From: Streptomyces diastaticus subsp. diastaticus
GTDB lineage: Bacteria; Actinomycetota; Actinomycetes; Streptomycetales; Streptomycetaceae
Direction: 5' to 3'
NCBI RefSeq assembly: GCF_011170125.1
Contig: NZ_BLLN01000005.1
Coordinates: 62,001 to 126,000 of the forward strand
DNA length: 64,000 nucleotides
The position numbers were made by a program, and so were the translations under genes. Every line of letters starts with the position of its first letter. Position 1 is the stretch's first letter. Positions 26,129 to 34,888 of this stretch are shown piece after piece. Under the pieces are notes generated by a model. That model searched no databases, had not been told where the DNA came from, and saw only the letters and a program-made list of their open reading frames with translations.

Positions 26129-28042
26129 ATGACAGCGACGGCATCCGGGACGCCTCACAGCGCGGAGGGCCGGGGCGAGACCCCGGGGGAAGGGGCCGCC
26201 GACGGCCGGACGGCCGAGGGGCCTCTGCCGGCCGTCGGACCGATCCTGGTGGAGGGGGCCGCGCCGGGTCCGCTCCTGGCCCACCCGCACGGGCGGCTGC
26301 TGCGGGCCGGGCGCCCGCACCGGATCCTGTCGGGGTCCTTGCACTACTTCCGCGTCCACCCGGACCAGTGGGCCGACCGCTTGGAGCGGGTCGCGGCCAT
26401 GGGCCTGAACACGGTGGACACGTACGTCCCGTGGAACTTCCACGAACCGCGCCCGGGCCGCCGCCGGTTCACCGGGGGGCACGACGTCGAACGCTTCCTG
26501 CTCACGGCCCAGGAAACCGGTCTGGACGTCGTCGTGCGGCCCGGTCCCTACATCTGCGCCGAGTGGGACAACGGAGGGCTGCCCGTCTGGCTGACCGGCC
26601 GTCCGGGCATGCGTCTCCGTTCCTCCCACCCGCCGTACCTGGCGGAGGTCGAGCGCTGGTTCGACGAGCTGATCCCGCGGATCGCGGGCCTCCAGGCGGG
26701 CCGGGGCGGTCCGGTGGTCGCCGTGCAGATCGAGAACGAGTACGGCAGTTACGGTGACGACCACGCCTACGTCCGGTGGGTGCGGGACGCCCTTGTCGCA
26801 CGAGGCATCACCGAACTGCTCTACACGGCCGACGGCCCCACCGAACTGATGCAGGACGGCGGGAGCCTGCCCGGCCACCTGGCAGCCGCCACGTTCGGCT
26901 CCCACGCGGGGGAGGCGGCCGCACTGCTGCGGTCGCGCCGCCGCGACGAGCCCTTCCTGTGCGCCGAGTTCTGGAACGGCTGGTTCGACCACTGGGGCGA
27001 GAAACACCACGTCCGGTCGGCCGGGAGCGCCGTCGCCACCCTCTCCGACATCCTCGGCGCCGACGGCTCGGTCAGCCTCTACATGGCACACGGCGGCACG
27101 AACTTCGGGCTGTGGTCCGGCGCCAACCACGACGGCACGACCTTCCAGCCGACCGTGACCAGCTACGACTCCGACGCTCCGATCACCGAGCACGGGGCGC
27201 TCACCGAGAAGTTCCACGCCTTCCGGGACCTGCTGCACACGGCCGCCGGAGTTCCGCGACGCCCGCTGCCGGCCGATCCGCCGCTGCTGTCCCCCCGCAC
27301 CCTCCCCGTCACCCGCGAGGCCGGCCTGCTCGCGGCGCTCCGCGCGGTCTCCGCGCCGGTCGCCTCCCCCCACCCGCTGAGCTTCGAGGAACTGGGCCAG
27401 GCCTCGGGGCTGCTCCTCCACCGCGCCACGCCGTACCTGCCGGCGGGCAGCCACCGGCTCACCGTCCACCAACTGCGCGACCGTGCCCAGGTTCTCCTCG
27501 ACGGCGTCCCCCTCGGCGTCCTGGACCGGGAGAACGCCTCCCTCGACCTGCCGGGCCGCGGCGAACGGGCCGTCCTGGAACTGCTGGTGGAGAATCTGGG
27601 GCGGGTGAACTACGGACCCCGGCTCGGGGAGCACAAGGGCATCCTCGGCGGAGTCACGGTCGGCCCACGGCTGGTGCACGGCTGGACGATGCGTCCGCTG
27701 CCGCTCGACACCTGGACCGAGGAGGACCTGGCACGGGCGGCGTCGGCCGCGCTGCCGGAGGGGACCGCCGGGTTCGCGACGGCACGGTTCACGGTCACCG
27801 AGCCGGCCGACGCGTTCCTCGCCTTCCCCGGCTTCGCCAAGACCTTCGTGTGGCTCAACGGCACCCTTCTCGGCCGCCACTGGGAGGTCGGACCCCAGCG
27901 CACGCTCTACCTGCCCGCCCCTCTGCTGGTACCGGGCGAGAACACCCTCACCCTGCTGGAACTCGAACGACTGGGTGACCGGGTGGATGTCCTCGACCGG
28001 CCCGACCTCGGCCCGACCGAGGAGTACGTCGAGACTTTCTGA
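26129..28042 (+). CDS. GH35 beta-galactosidase
   Basis: 637 residues. I chose the ATG at 26129; upstream in-frame sequence is not protein-like. It hydrolyses terminal beta-galactosides. The TIM barrel shows LSGSLHYFRVHPDQW, NTVDTYVPWNFHEP and RPGPYICAEWDNGGLP. The acid/base is Glu204 (QIENEYGSYG) and the nucleophile Glu280 (CAEFWNGWFDHWG), followed by MAHGGTNFG. The C-terminal beta domains include VENLGRVNYGP and FAKTFVWLNGTLLGRHW. No signal peptide is visible, so it is probably cytoplasmic and degrades imported oligosaccharides released by extracellular enzymes such as its divergent neighbour. Confidence 0.92.
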   Translation: MTATASGTPHSAEGRGETPGEGAADGRTAEGPLPAVGPILVEGAAPGPLLAHPHGRLLRAGRPHRILSGSLHYFRVHPDQWADRLERVAAMGLNTVDTYVPWNFHEPRPGRRRFTGGHDVERFLLTAQETGLDVVVRPGPYICAEWDNGGLPVWLTGRPGMRLRSSHPPYLAEVERWFDELIPRIAGLQAGRGGPVVAVQIENEYGSYGDDHAYVRWVRDALVARGITELLYTADGPTELMQDGGSLPGHLAAATFGSHAGEAAALLRSRRRDEPFLCAEFWNGWFDHWGEKHHVRSAGSAVATLSDILGADGSVSLYMAHGGTNFGLWSGANHDGTTFQPTVTSYDSDAPITEHGALTEKFHAFRDLLHTAAGVPRRPLPADPPLLSPRTLPVTREAGLLAALRAVSAPVASPHPLSFEELGQASGLLLHRATPYLPAGSHRLTVHQLRDRAQVLLDGVPLGVLDRENASLDLPGRGERAVLELLVENLGRVNYGPRLGEHKGILGGVTVGPRLVHGWTMRPLPLDTWTEEDLARAASAALPEGTAGFATARFTVTEPADAFLAFPGFAKTFVWLNGTLLGRHWEVGPQRTLYLPAPLLVPGENTLTLLELERLGDRVDVLDRPDLGPTEEYVETF

Positions 28043-28394
28043 GCGCGGGAGACGGTAGGACGGCAGCACACCCCACGCCCGCCGCCTGTGCCCGGGCCGC
28101 GGGCCGGAGCCGGAAGGGGCGTCGGCCTCGCCCCGGGCCGGGCGGCCCGTACCGCTTCTGAACCGTTCGCGCGAGGTGGCCTCCCCCGCCGATGCCACCG
28201 GGATGTCGCCGAGCACGCTGTCCCGACGGGAACGAGGCCCAGGGGCAGGCGCCCTCCGGGAGGGCCGCGCAGGTCACGGCCCCGCCTCGCCGCGGCCACC
28301 GCGTTCCCGGCCGGGACCCGTGGCCGTCAGGAGGACGGACAGACCGCGGCCGGTCTCGACGGTGGCCGTACGGGTCAAGGGGACGCGACCGCGC
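28043..28394 (+). other. Intergenic stretch after the GH35 gene
   Basis: About 350 bp, very GC-rich, open in several frames on both strands but without any recognisable protein segment. I see no clear terminator. It leads into two gene remnants. Confidence 0.4.
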
Positions 28395-28590
28395 ACTGAT
28401 GGCCTGGAAAGGCCGTGGCTTACGTGGCGGCCCGGCCGGGATGCGGCGAGGCCAAGGTGCGGCGCGCGGTGAACTACGCGATCCGTGGCGGTCTCGCCGC
28501 CTACAAGCGGCCCGCCCGTCTGGAGTCCCGCGACGAGCTCCCGACCACGTCGACCGGCAAACTGGCCGCCTGCGAGCTGCGGAAGGCATC
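28395..28590 (+). pseudogene. C-terminal remnant of an adenylate-forming (acyl-CoA ligase) enzyme
   Basis: The frame GKAVAYVAARPGCGEAKVRR, then GGLAAYKRPARLESRDELP and TTSTGKLAACELRK is the C-terminal subdomain of acyl-CoA synthetases and adenylation enzymes, including the catalytic Lys motif TSTGKL. A stop lies just upstream in frame and nothing of the large N-terminal domain is present. It abuts the ketosynthase remnant without a gap. Confidence 0.65.
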
Positions 28591-28594
28591 GGCG

Positions 28595-29560
28595 CAGCAG
28601 CGACCTGGAACATCACGGGCACCGCCGCCGTCGCCAACCTCTGTGCCGGCCCCGAGGAGGTATTCGCCGCGTTGTGCGCGGGCCAGGAGAGCCGCGGGCC
28701 TGCGAGCGTTCGACCCCGACCGGTACAGGGCCGGCCTGGCCTACGAGATGGACGACCGGCCCGAGGGCGGTGGTGATATCCCGCGGCGCCCACCGGCCGG
28801 CTTTCCACCGTGGTCCGTCAGGCAGTCGCCGACGCGGGCCTGGGTGAGGACCTGTCCAAGGTACCGGTGCTGCTGGGGACCACCATGCGCGAGCAGCGCG
28901 GCATCGAACTGCGGTGGCGTGACGATGCGGACGCCGCCCTCGAGCACCTGCACTTCGGCACCGCCCTGAACGCGGCCTTCGGGGCGTCCACCACGTACAC
29001 CTTCGCCAACGCCTCCCTCCGCCACGTTGTACGCGCTCGGCATGGCCACCGGCATGACCGGACTCGGCCTGGCCGACACAGTCGTCGTCGCCGGCACCGA
29101 CGCCGCAACCGAGAGCGGCTTCGGCACGCCCGACCGGGTGCAGAACGACATCCCCGAGGCGCTGCGCCCCTTCGACGCCACGCACAAGGGGATGCTGATG
29201 GGTGAGGGCACGGCGGCCGTCGTCGTCCAGCGCGCCGGCACCGGGAACGGCCCCGTGCGCGCCCGGGTGCGCGGTGTGGGCACGAACTGCGACGCCCGCC
29301 ACGCCACCGCGCCCGGCCTCGACGGCATCACCCGGGTGGTCCAGGACGCCTACCGCAGAGCAGGGGCACGGGCGCAGGACATCGACCCGGTGATACTGCA
29401 CGGCAGCGGCACCCCCTCAACGACGCGACGGAGGCGAGCGTCCCGCGCCGCGTCTTCGACGGCGCCGGGCCCGGTCCGCGGATGACCGCCGTCGAGGCGG
29501 TGACCGGCCACACCCTGGGCGGCTCGGGAGTGTTCAGCCTCCTTATGGCGGTGCTCACCG
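28595..29560 (+). pseudogene. Decayed beta-ketoacyl synthase
   Basis: Ketosynthase blocks appear in order but in shifting frames: GTAAVANLCAGPEEVFAALC, then LRAFDPDRYRAGLAYEMDDR, LGEDLSKVPVLLGTTMREQR, TTYTFANAS, then after a 1-bp insertion YALGMATGMTGLGLADTVVV, LMGEGTAAVVVQRAG, VILHGSGTP and GHTLGGSGVFSLL. The shift falls at the active site, and the Cys codon expected after TFANA reads as Ser. At least three frameshifts are needed, so it is a pseudogene. It lies immediately upstream of the biosynthetic cluster, possibly a worn edge of an older aryl-polyene or fatty-acid-like locus. Confidence 0.75.
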
Positions 29561-29570
29561 GAGCCCGGAA

Positions 29571-30000
29571 CCGAGCTGGTCGGCAAATGCCGATCGCGAC
29601 GCGAGAAACCGGGCATAACACCATGTTCTGCGCGGAGGGATTGATTCCACGGAATCCGGTTGACCCTGAACCGTGCGACCTATTAGTCTCTCGGCCATTG
29701 CACGGGAAGTTGTCGGTACGAAAAGGCGACACGGGGGGCCCGGTTTGTTGACTTACTTTTTCGCCTGGGAATAGTTGCGCGTAGACCTGACTTGAGGTAC
29801 GCGCCCTCAGGCCGACCGTCCCGCGGAATCCCGGGCGGACTTCACTGATCACCGATCTTCCATCCACATCGCGACGTCTCGCACTGTCATGCCATCACTC
29901 ATGCCGTGAATGATGGCGTGTTTCGCCGTGCCGAGGTCTCGTCGCGATTGCTTTCATGCACACAATCACCGAGCTCAGAGCGAGATTTCGAGGGTCATCT
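29571..30000 (+). promoter_or_regulatory. Control region of the ATP-grasp/Hpg cluster
   Basis: About 430 bp, clearly less GC-rich than its surroundings and without a gene. TTGACT at about 29749 followed after about 18 bp by TAGTTG is a possible promoter. GAGGG at 29989-29993 suits the GTG at 30001 as ribosome site. No regulator gene of the cluster type lies within the cluster. Confidence 0.4.
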
Positions 30001-31245
30001 GTGTCTAAACGCGTCCTGGTGGTACAACCGGCGTTCTCCGCGAACGCCTACGTCGCCCATGCCCATTCTCTCGGCTGGGAGATCTTAGTCGCCTCCCACG
30101 AAAGCGACGGCCGCGTAGTCGCCGACGCCGTGCGTTCTCTGGCCACAGAGATCCTCACCGTGGACACCAACGACAACGCCGCCCTCGAGGCCGCGGTCGA
30201 AGCATCTCACCAGCAGGACCCCATCCACGCCGTGGTCGCCGGCGGCGAGTACTACGTCCCGGCCGCCGCGCTGCTGTCCGCCCGGCTCGGCCTGTCCGGC
30301 CTGGCCCCCGCCGCCGTCGACCTGGTCCGGCACAAGGCGAGAATGCGTGAGGCGGTCGCCGCCTCCGGCTTGGAGCAGCCGAAGTTCACCGTCGTCCGCG
30401 ACGCCGCGGAGATCGACGCCGCCTGTGCGCACGTGGGCCTGCCCGCCGTCGTCAAGCCGGTCGACTCCGGCGGCAGCGTGCACGTCTCCCGCGTCGACAC
30501 CCCGGACGAGGCCCGCGCCGCACTCGCGGCGATCCACGCCGAGGAGGGCTTCGAGTTCGACCGGGCGCTGACCACCGACGCCATCGTCGAACAGTACGTA
30601 CCCGGCACGGAGTACAGCGCCGACGGCTACGTGCACGACGGCGAAGTGGTTGTCGTCGCCGTGACGCGCAAGCTCCTCGGGCCCGAGCCCCGCTTCCTGG
30701 AGCTCGGCCACCTCACCCCGGCCCCGCTCGACGAGCCCACCCGCTCCGCGCTGGCCGCTTACGCCACCGATGTCGTCAAGGCGGTGCGCATCACGACCGG
30801 CCCGTTCCACTGCGAGCTGCGGCTCAGCGACGGCCGCCCGGTGCTCATGGAGGTGGCGGCGCGCCTGCCCGGCGACAAGATCACCGAGCTCATGGAGATG
30901 GCCACCGGCCTGGTGCTGCCCGGGCGGGTCCTCGCGGATCTCACCGGCTCCGACCCCGTGCGTGCGAAAGCCCACAAGGAGACGTTCGCCAAGGCCGCCG
31001 GAATCCGCTTCCTGACGGCCGGCGGAACGGGTTCGTACGCGCGACTCGAAGGCTGGGAAGAACTCTCGGCGGAACCATGGGTGGTGGCGAACCCGGTCCT
31101 TATCGCGCCGGGTGCGCCCATCAAGACCACCGAAGCGGATTACAGCTGCCGCATTGCCGCTGTCGTTTTCACGGCGGATTCCCCCGAAGAGGCCCACGAA
31201 CGGTGGACCGAAATCGGTGAGCGCGTACGCGTGATCGGCGCCTGA
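30001..31245 (+). CDS. ATP-grasp ligase 1 of the Hpg cluster
   Basis: 414 residues from the GTG at 30001 (an upstream ATG at 29956 lacks a ribosome site). ATP-grasp enzymes join a carboxylate to an amine through an acyl-phosphate. Visible elements are an N-terminal domain (VLVVQPAFSANAYVAHAHSLG), AVVKPVDSGGSVHVSRV (phosphate grip), DAIVEQYVPGTEYSADGYVH, and the metal-binding core FHCELRLSDGRPVLMEVAAR followed by LPGDKI. It belongs to the amino-acid ligase type (BacD/DdaF-like). A TTA codon at 30085-30087 suggests bldA-dependent translation. It leads the cluster and is followed after 59 bp by the luciferase-like monooxygenase. Confidence 0.87.
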   Translation: MSKRVLVVQPAFSANAYVAHAHSLGWEILVASHESDGRVVADAVRSLATEILTVDTNDNAALEAAVEASHQQDPIHAVVAGGEYYVPAAALLSARLGLSGLAPAAVDLVRHKARMREAVAASGLEQPKFTVVRDAAEIDAACAHVGLPAVVKPVDSGGSVHVSRVDTPDEARAALAAIHAEEGFEFDRALTTDAIVEQYVPGTEYSADGYVHDGEVVVVAVTRKLLGPEPRFLELGHLTPAPLDEPTRSALAAYATDVVKAVRITTGPFHCELRLSDGRPVLMEVAARLPGDKITELMEMATGLVLPGRVLADLTGSDPVRAKAHKETFAKAAGIRFLTAGGTGSYARLEGWEELSAEPWVVANPVLIAPGAPIKTTEADYSCRIAAVVFTADSPEEAHERWTEIGERVRVIGA

Positions 31246-31304
31246 CGCACACCCTCCGCTCGAAATCCGCGATCGGCGCTGAATAACGAAAGGGAGATCC
31301 CCTC

Positions 31305-32369
31305 ATGGACGCTCTGCGCTTTCACTGGTGCTCGCCGCCCGACACGGGCCAGGCCACGCCCACGGACACCTACAAGATCGGCGCGCTCGACATGGGCGAA
31401 GTCACCGACTTCGTCCAGGAAGCCGAAGAACTCGGTGTCGACAGCCTGCTGTTCGGAATTTCCAACTACCTGCCCGACCCGCTCCCGGTGCTCGGTGCGC
31501 TCTCGCAGGTGACGGACCGCGTGAAATTCATGCTCGCGTACCGTCCCGGCCTCATGTCACCGACCCTCTTCGCCCAGGTCGTCAACACCCTGGCGTGGAT
31601 GTCGGACCGACGCATCTCCCTCAACATCGTCTCCGGCATCTCCCCCGCGGAGCAGGCCGGGTACGGCGACTTCCTCAGCCACGACGAGCGGTACGCCCGC
31701 TGCGGCGAATTCCTGGAGATCATCCGCGGTCTCTGGGAGGACAAGCAGCCCATGAGCTACGACGGCAAGCACTACACCCTCGAGGACGCGTCGCTGGGTC
31801 TCGGTCACAAGGGCGGCGGCCGCCCGGAGATCTACATCAGCGGCGCCTCCGCCGTGGCGCAGCAGACCGCGCTCGCCTCGGGCGACTGCTGGCTGCGGTA
31901 CGGGGACACCCCCGAGGGGATCGCGAAGGCGAGCAAGCCCGTCCTCGACGGCGGCACCCGGGTCGGCACCCGTATGCACGTCCTGGCCCGCCCCACCCGC
32001 GAGGAGGCGGTGGCGGAGCTGGCGCGCCTCATGCGCAACCCGGACGAGGACCACGAGGCGTGGATCCGCAAGTGGGTCGACACGACCGACTCGGAGGCCG
32101 TGAAGTCCTCGTACCGTCTCGCCGACGGCGCGAAGGACGAGTGGCTCTCCCCCTTCATCTGGACCGGCGCTGTCGCCTACCGCGGCGGTCCGGCGCTCTG
32201 CATCGTCGGCAGCTATGAGGAAGTGGCCACCTACGTCCACAGCTACAAGGCCGCGGGCGTCAGTGAGTTCATCTTCTCCGGCTGGCCGACGCGGGACGAG
32301 ATGCGGAACTTCTTCACCCATGTGGTCCCGCTGATCCGCCGCCTCGAAGAGCAGGAGCCGACCGCGTGA
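31305..32369 (+). CDS. Luciferase-like FMN-dependent monooxygenase
   Basis: 354 residues, ATG with AAGGGAGAT upstream. It is an SsuD-like TIM-barrel flavin monooxygenase that uses FMNH2 supplied by a separate reductase. Family signatures are FHWCSPPDTG, EAEELGVDSLLFG, SPTLFAQVVNTLAWMSDRRI, LNIVSGISPAEQAGYGDFLS, HDERYARCGEFLEIIRGLW and YISGASAVAQQTA. Its last bases overlap the start of the second ATP-grasp gene, so they are coupled. The reductase partner is probably the flavin reductase at 36199. Members oxidise C-H, C-S or N positions; the target here is unknown. Confidence 0.87.
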   Translation: MDALRFHWCSPPDTGQATPTDTYKIGALDMGEVTDFVQEAEELGVDSLLFGISNYLPDPLPVLGALSQVTDRVKFMLAYRPGLMSPTLFAQVVNTLAWMSDRRISLNIVSGISPAEQAGYGDFLSHDERYARCGEFLEIIRGLWEDKQPMSYDGKHYTLEDASLGLGHKGGGRPEIYISGASAVAQQTALASGDCWLRYGDTPEGIAKASKPVLDGGTRVGTRMHVLARPTREEAVAELARLMRNPDEDHEAWIRKWVDTTDSEAVKSSYRLADGAKDEWLSPFIWTGAVAYRGGPALCIVGSYEEVATYVHSYKAAGVSEFIFSGWPTRDEMRNFFTHVVPLIRRLEEQEPTA

Positions 32370-33589
32370 GCGCGCCCGAGGAACGCGAGCTGCTACTCGT
32401 CGGCGTCGGCTTCATGGGACGTCCGTACGCGGCGGCCGCCAAGCGGCTGGGCCTGCGGGTCCGCGCCATCGAGGCGCACGACTGGGCCGGGGCCATCGAG
32501 CACCTGGTCGACGCCGTCGAGCCGAGCCAGGGCCGGTACGGCGCGCTGGACGAGCTGTGGGCGGAGACCGTGCACGCGGCCGTGGAGAAGAGCCTACCGA
32601 CCGGCATCTTCGGGTTCACCGAGTCGCACGTCCTGGGCGCGGCCATGGCCCAGGACCGCTTCGGACTGCCCGGCCCCTCCCTCCAGGCGGCCGTGATTTC
32701 GCGGAACAAGGCGCTCCAGCGCGGGCGGTTCCGCGTCCAGGGGATCGGCCAGCCCGAGTACCGCCTCACCGACGACCTGGCGGCCGCGGCCGAGTGGGCC
32801 GCCGCCCGCCTGCCGGTGATCGTGAAGCCCCTCTCGTCGGCCGGCAGCGACGGCGTCGAGCTGGTGGCCGACACCGAGTCGTTCGAGCGGGCCGCGGTGC
32901 GGCGCGCCGCCGAGCGGCCGCTGCTGGTGGAGAAGGCGCTCGACGGACCGGAGTACAGCTGGGAGGCCCTGGTCCGGGACGGCGAGGTCTGGTTCTCCAA
33001 CCTGACCGCCAAGGAGACGACGGGCCCGCCCCACTTCGTCGAGGTCACACACCGTACGGTGCCGCCCCTGTCGGAGCCGGACGCCCAGCGGGTCGCCGCA
33101 CTGGGCCGGGAGGTCCTCGCGGCCATCGGTATGCGCACCGGGATCGTCCACCTGGAGTTCCGGCTGACGCGGTCGGGGCCGGCGGTGATGGAGGTGGCGG
33201 TCCGCACGCCCGGCGACTACCTCATGGAGCTGTGCTCCCTGACGTACGGGATCGACTGGTTCGAGATGGTGGTGCGGCTCACCACCGGGATGGAGCTGCC
33301 CCCGGCGCCCCAGAGCCCGGTGCGGTATGCGGCCAGCCATTTCGTGATCTCCGATCCGGGCCAGGTCGTCGCCGTCGACGGGCTGGAGGAGGTCCTCGGC
33401 CATCCCGCGGTCGAGGACGCCGCGTTCAAGGTGGCGGTGGGCGACATCGTCCCGAGGACGTCCTCCTCCTTGCAGCGGACCGGGTACGCGGTGCTCGCCG
33501 CGGACTCGCCCGAGGAGCGGGAGGAAGCCATCGCGTTCGTCCGCCGGACGCTGTCGGTCAAGACGGTTCCCGTGGCGTCGGAGGAGTGA
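32366..33589 (+). CDS. ATP-grasp ligase 2 of the Hpg cluster
   Basis: 407 residues, GTG start overlapping the previous stop. The N-terminal domain opens with LLLVGVGFMGRPYAAAAKRL. The ATP-grasp part shows PVIVKPLSSAGSDGVELVAD, PLLVEKALDGPEYSWEALV and the metal site IVHLEFRLTRSGPAVMEVAV then RTPGDYLMEL. The fold is the same as ligase 1 but the sequence is clearly different, so it is not a recent duplicate and probably forms another bond. The stop is 3 bp from the third ligase. Confidence 0.86.
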   Translation: MSAPEERELLLVGVGFMGRPYAAAAKRLGLRVRAIEAHDWAGAIEHLVDAVEPSQGRYGALDELWAETVHAAVEKSLPTGIFGFTESHVLGAAMAQDRFGLPGPSLQAAVISRNKALQRGRFRVQGIGQPEYRLTDDLAAAAEWAAARLPVIVKPLSSAGSDGVELVADTESFERAAVRRAAERPLLVEKALDGPEYSWEALVRDGEVWFSNLTAKETTGPPHFVEVTHRTVPPLSEPDAQRVAALGREVLAAIGMRTGIVHLEFRLTRSGPAVMEVAVRTPGDYLMELCSLTYGIDWFEMVVRLTTGMELPPAPQSPVRYAASHFVISDPGQVVAVDGLEEVLGHPAVEDAAFKVAVGDIVPRTSSSLQRTGYAVLAADSPEEREEAIAFVRRTLSVKTVPVASEE

Positions 33590-33591
33590 GC

Positions 33592-34836
33592 ATGCACATC
33601 GTTGTCGTCAACCGCTGGCCCAGGTTCCATGACGGCCGCCGCTGGGACTTCTCCCTCGGCCGTTTCGAGGAACTCATCGACCACGACCGGCACCGCGTCA
33701 GCTACGTGGTCGATCCGGTCGGCGCCACCGGCGTCCTCGCGGACCCCGCCAAGATCGCGAGCCTCGTCCAGATCGGCGATGTCAACGACTTCGCGGCGCT
33801 CCGCGACGCCGTCCGGCAGGTCGCGGAGGAGGTCGGCCCCGTCGACCGGCTCGTGGCCGTCTCGGAGTTCACGCTCGGCATCGCGGCGGAGGTCCGCGAG
33901 GCCCTGGACATCCCCGGGCCGCGCCCCGCCGACGTGGCGGTCTACCGCGACAAGCTGCGGATGAAGGAAATGGTCGCCGAGGCCGGCGTCCGCGTACCGC
34001 GCTTCGCCTCGTGCGCGGACCGCGGCGCCGCGGTGGAGTTCGCCCGGTCGACCGGGTTCCCCCTGATCCTCAAGCCGGTGGGCGGCGCGGCGAGCATCGG
34101 TATCCACCGGGTCGAGGACGAGGCCGCGCTCACCGTCCTGCTGGATCAGGTCGACACCGCCGACCACGAACTCGAGGAGTTCATCGACGGGGCCATCTAC
34201 CACGTGGACGGATTCGCGGACCAGGACGCCCGGATCCCCTTCATGGCGGTCTCCCGCTACATCAACGACTGCCTGTCCTTCGAGGCCGCCGGGGAACCGC
34301 TCGGTTCGGTCGTCGTGCAGGCGTCCCCGCTGCGGGAGCGGGTGGAGGAGTTCGCGCGGCGGTGCGTGTCGGCGCTCGGCATGACCTCCATGCCCTTCCA
34401 TCTGGAACTCTTCCTCACCCCCGGCGGAGAGCTGGTCTTCCTGGAGGTCGCCGGTCGTATCGGCGGCGCCGAGGTGCCGTACCTCACGGAGAAGCTCTTC
34501 GGGATCAACCTCTTCCGTGCCTGGCTGGACGCCGTCTGCGAGGGCGGGGCCACGCTCCCGCCTCAGGTGGGCGACCCGTCGGGCGGCTGGCTCATCATCC
34601 CGAAGCCGGGCGGGCTGCCGGCCCGAGTGAGGAGTGTGACCTCGCTGCGCGAGGAGTTCGGCACGATCTGGCGCGAGCTGGTTCCGGCCGTCGGCGACGT
34701 CATGGAGCCCGGCGGCAGCTACGACGCCGTGCACAGCGGTCGGTTCATCCTCGTCGGCGACGAGGAGACCGTGGAGGAGGACATCCGGAAGATCATCGCC
34801 GGATTCCACCTCGAGACCGCCCCGGTGCGGCAGTGA
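33592..34836 (+). CDS. ATP-grasp ligase 3 of the Hpg cluster
   Basis: 414 residues from ATG 33592, with GGAGG in the end of the preceding gene. It starts MHIVVVNRWPRFHDGRRWDF, continues through PLILKPVGGAASIGIHRVED, the conserved linker ELEEFIDGAIYHVDGFADQD, and the catalytic core FHLELFLTPGGELVFLEVAG then RIGGAEVPYLTEKLFGINL. This subfamily usually couples free amino acids or small acids without carrier proteins. Three adjacent ligases suggest at least two amide bonds, or activation of an unusual unit. Confidence 0.86.
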   Translation: MHIVVVNRWPRFHDGRRWDFSLGRFEELIDHDRHRVSYVVDPVGATGVLADPAKIASLVQIGDVNDFAALRDAVRQVAEEVGPVDRLVAVSEFTLGIAAEVREALDIPGPRPADVAVYRDKLRMKEMVAEAGVRVPRFASCADRGAAVEFARSTGFPLILKPVGGAASIGIHRVEDEAALTVLLDQVDTADHELEEFIDGAIYHVDGFADQDARIPFMAVSRYINDCLSFEAAGEPLGSVVVQASPLRERVEEFARRCVSALGMTSMPFHLELFLTPGGELVFLEVAGRIGGAEVPYLTEKLFGINLFRAWLDAVCEGGATLPPQVGDPSGGWLIIPKPGGLPARVRSVTSLREEFGTIWRELVPAVGDVMEPGGSYDAVHSGRFILVGDEETVEEDIRKIIAGFHLETAPVRQ

Positions 34837-34888
34837 CACGGCTCGCGCCGGGCCGCGGCCGGGCGAGCGAAAGGGAGCGACCAAGCTG

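Noticed and set aside
23702-28216. Single 1504-residue minus-strand protein
   Set aside because: The upstream two thirds overlap the GH35 gene on the other strand and are low-complexity; signal peptide and ribosome site put the real start at 25681.
28043-28394. Small genes in several frames after the GH35 gene
   Set aside because: No ribosome sites, no recognisable segments and no consistent third-position GC bias.
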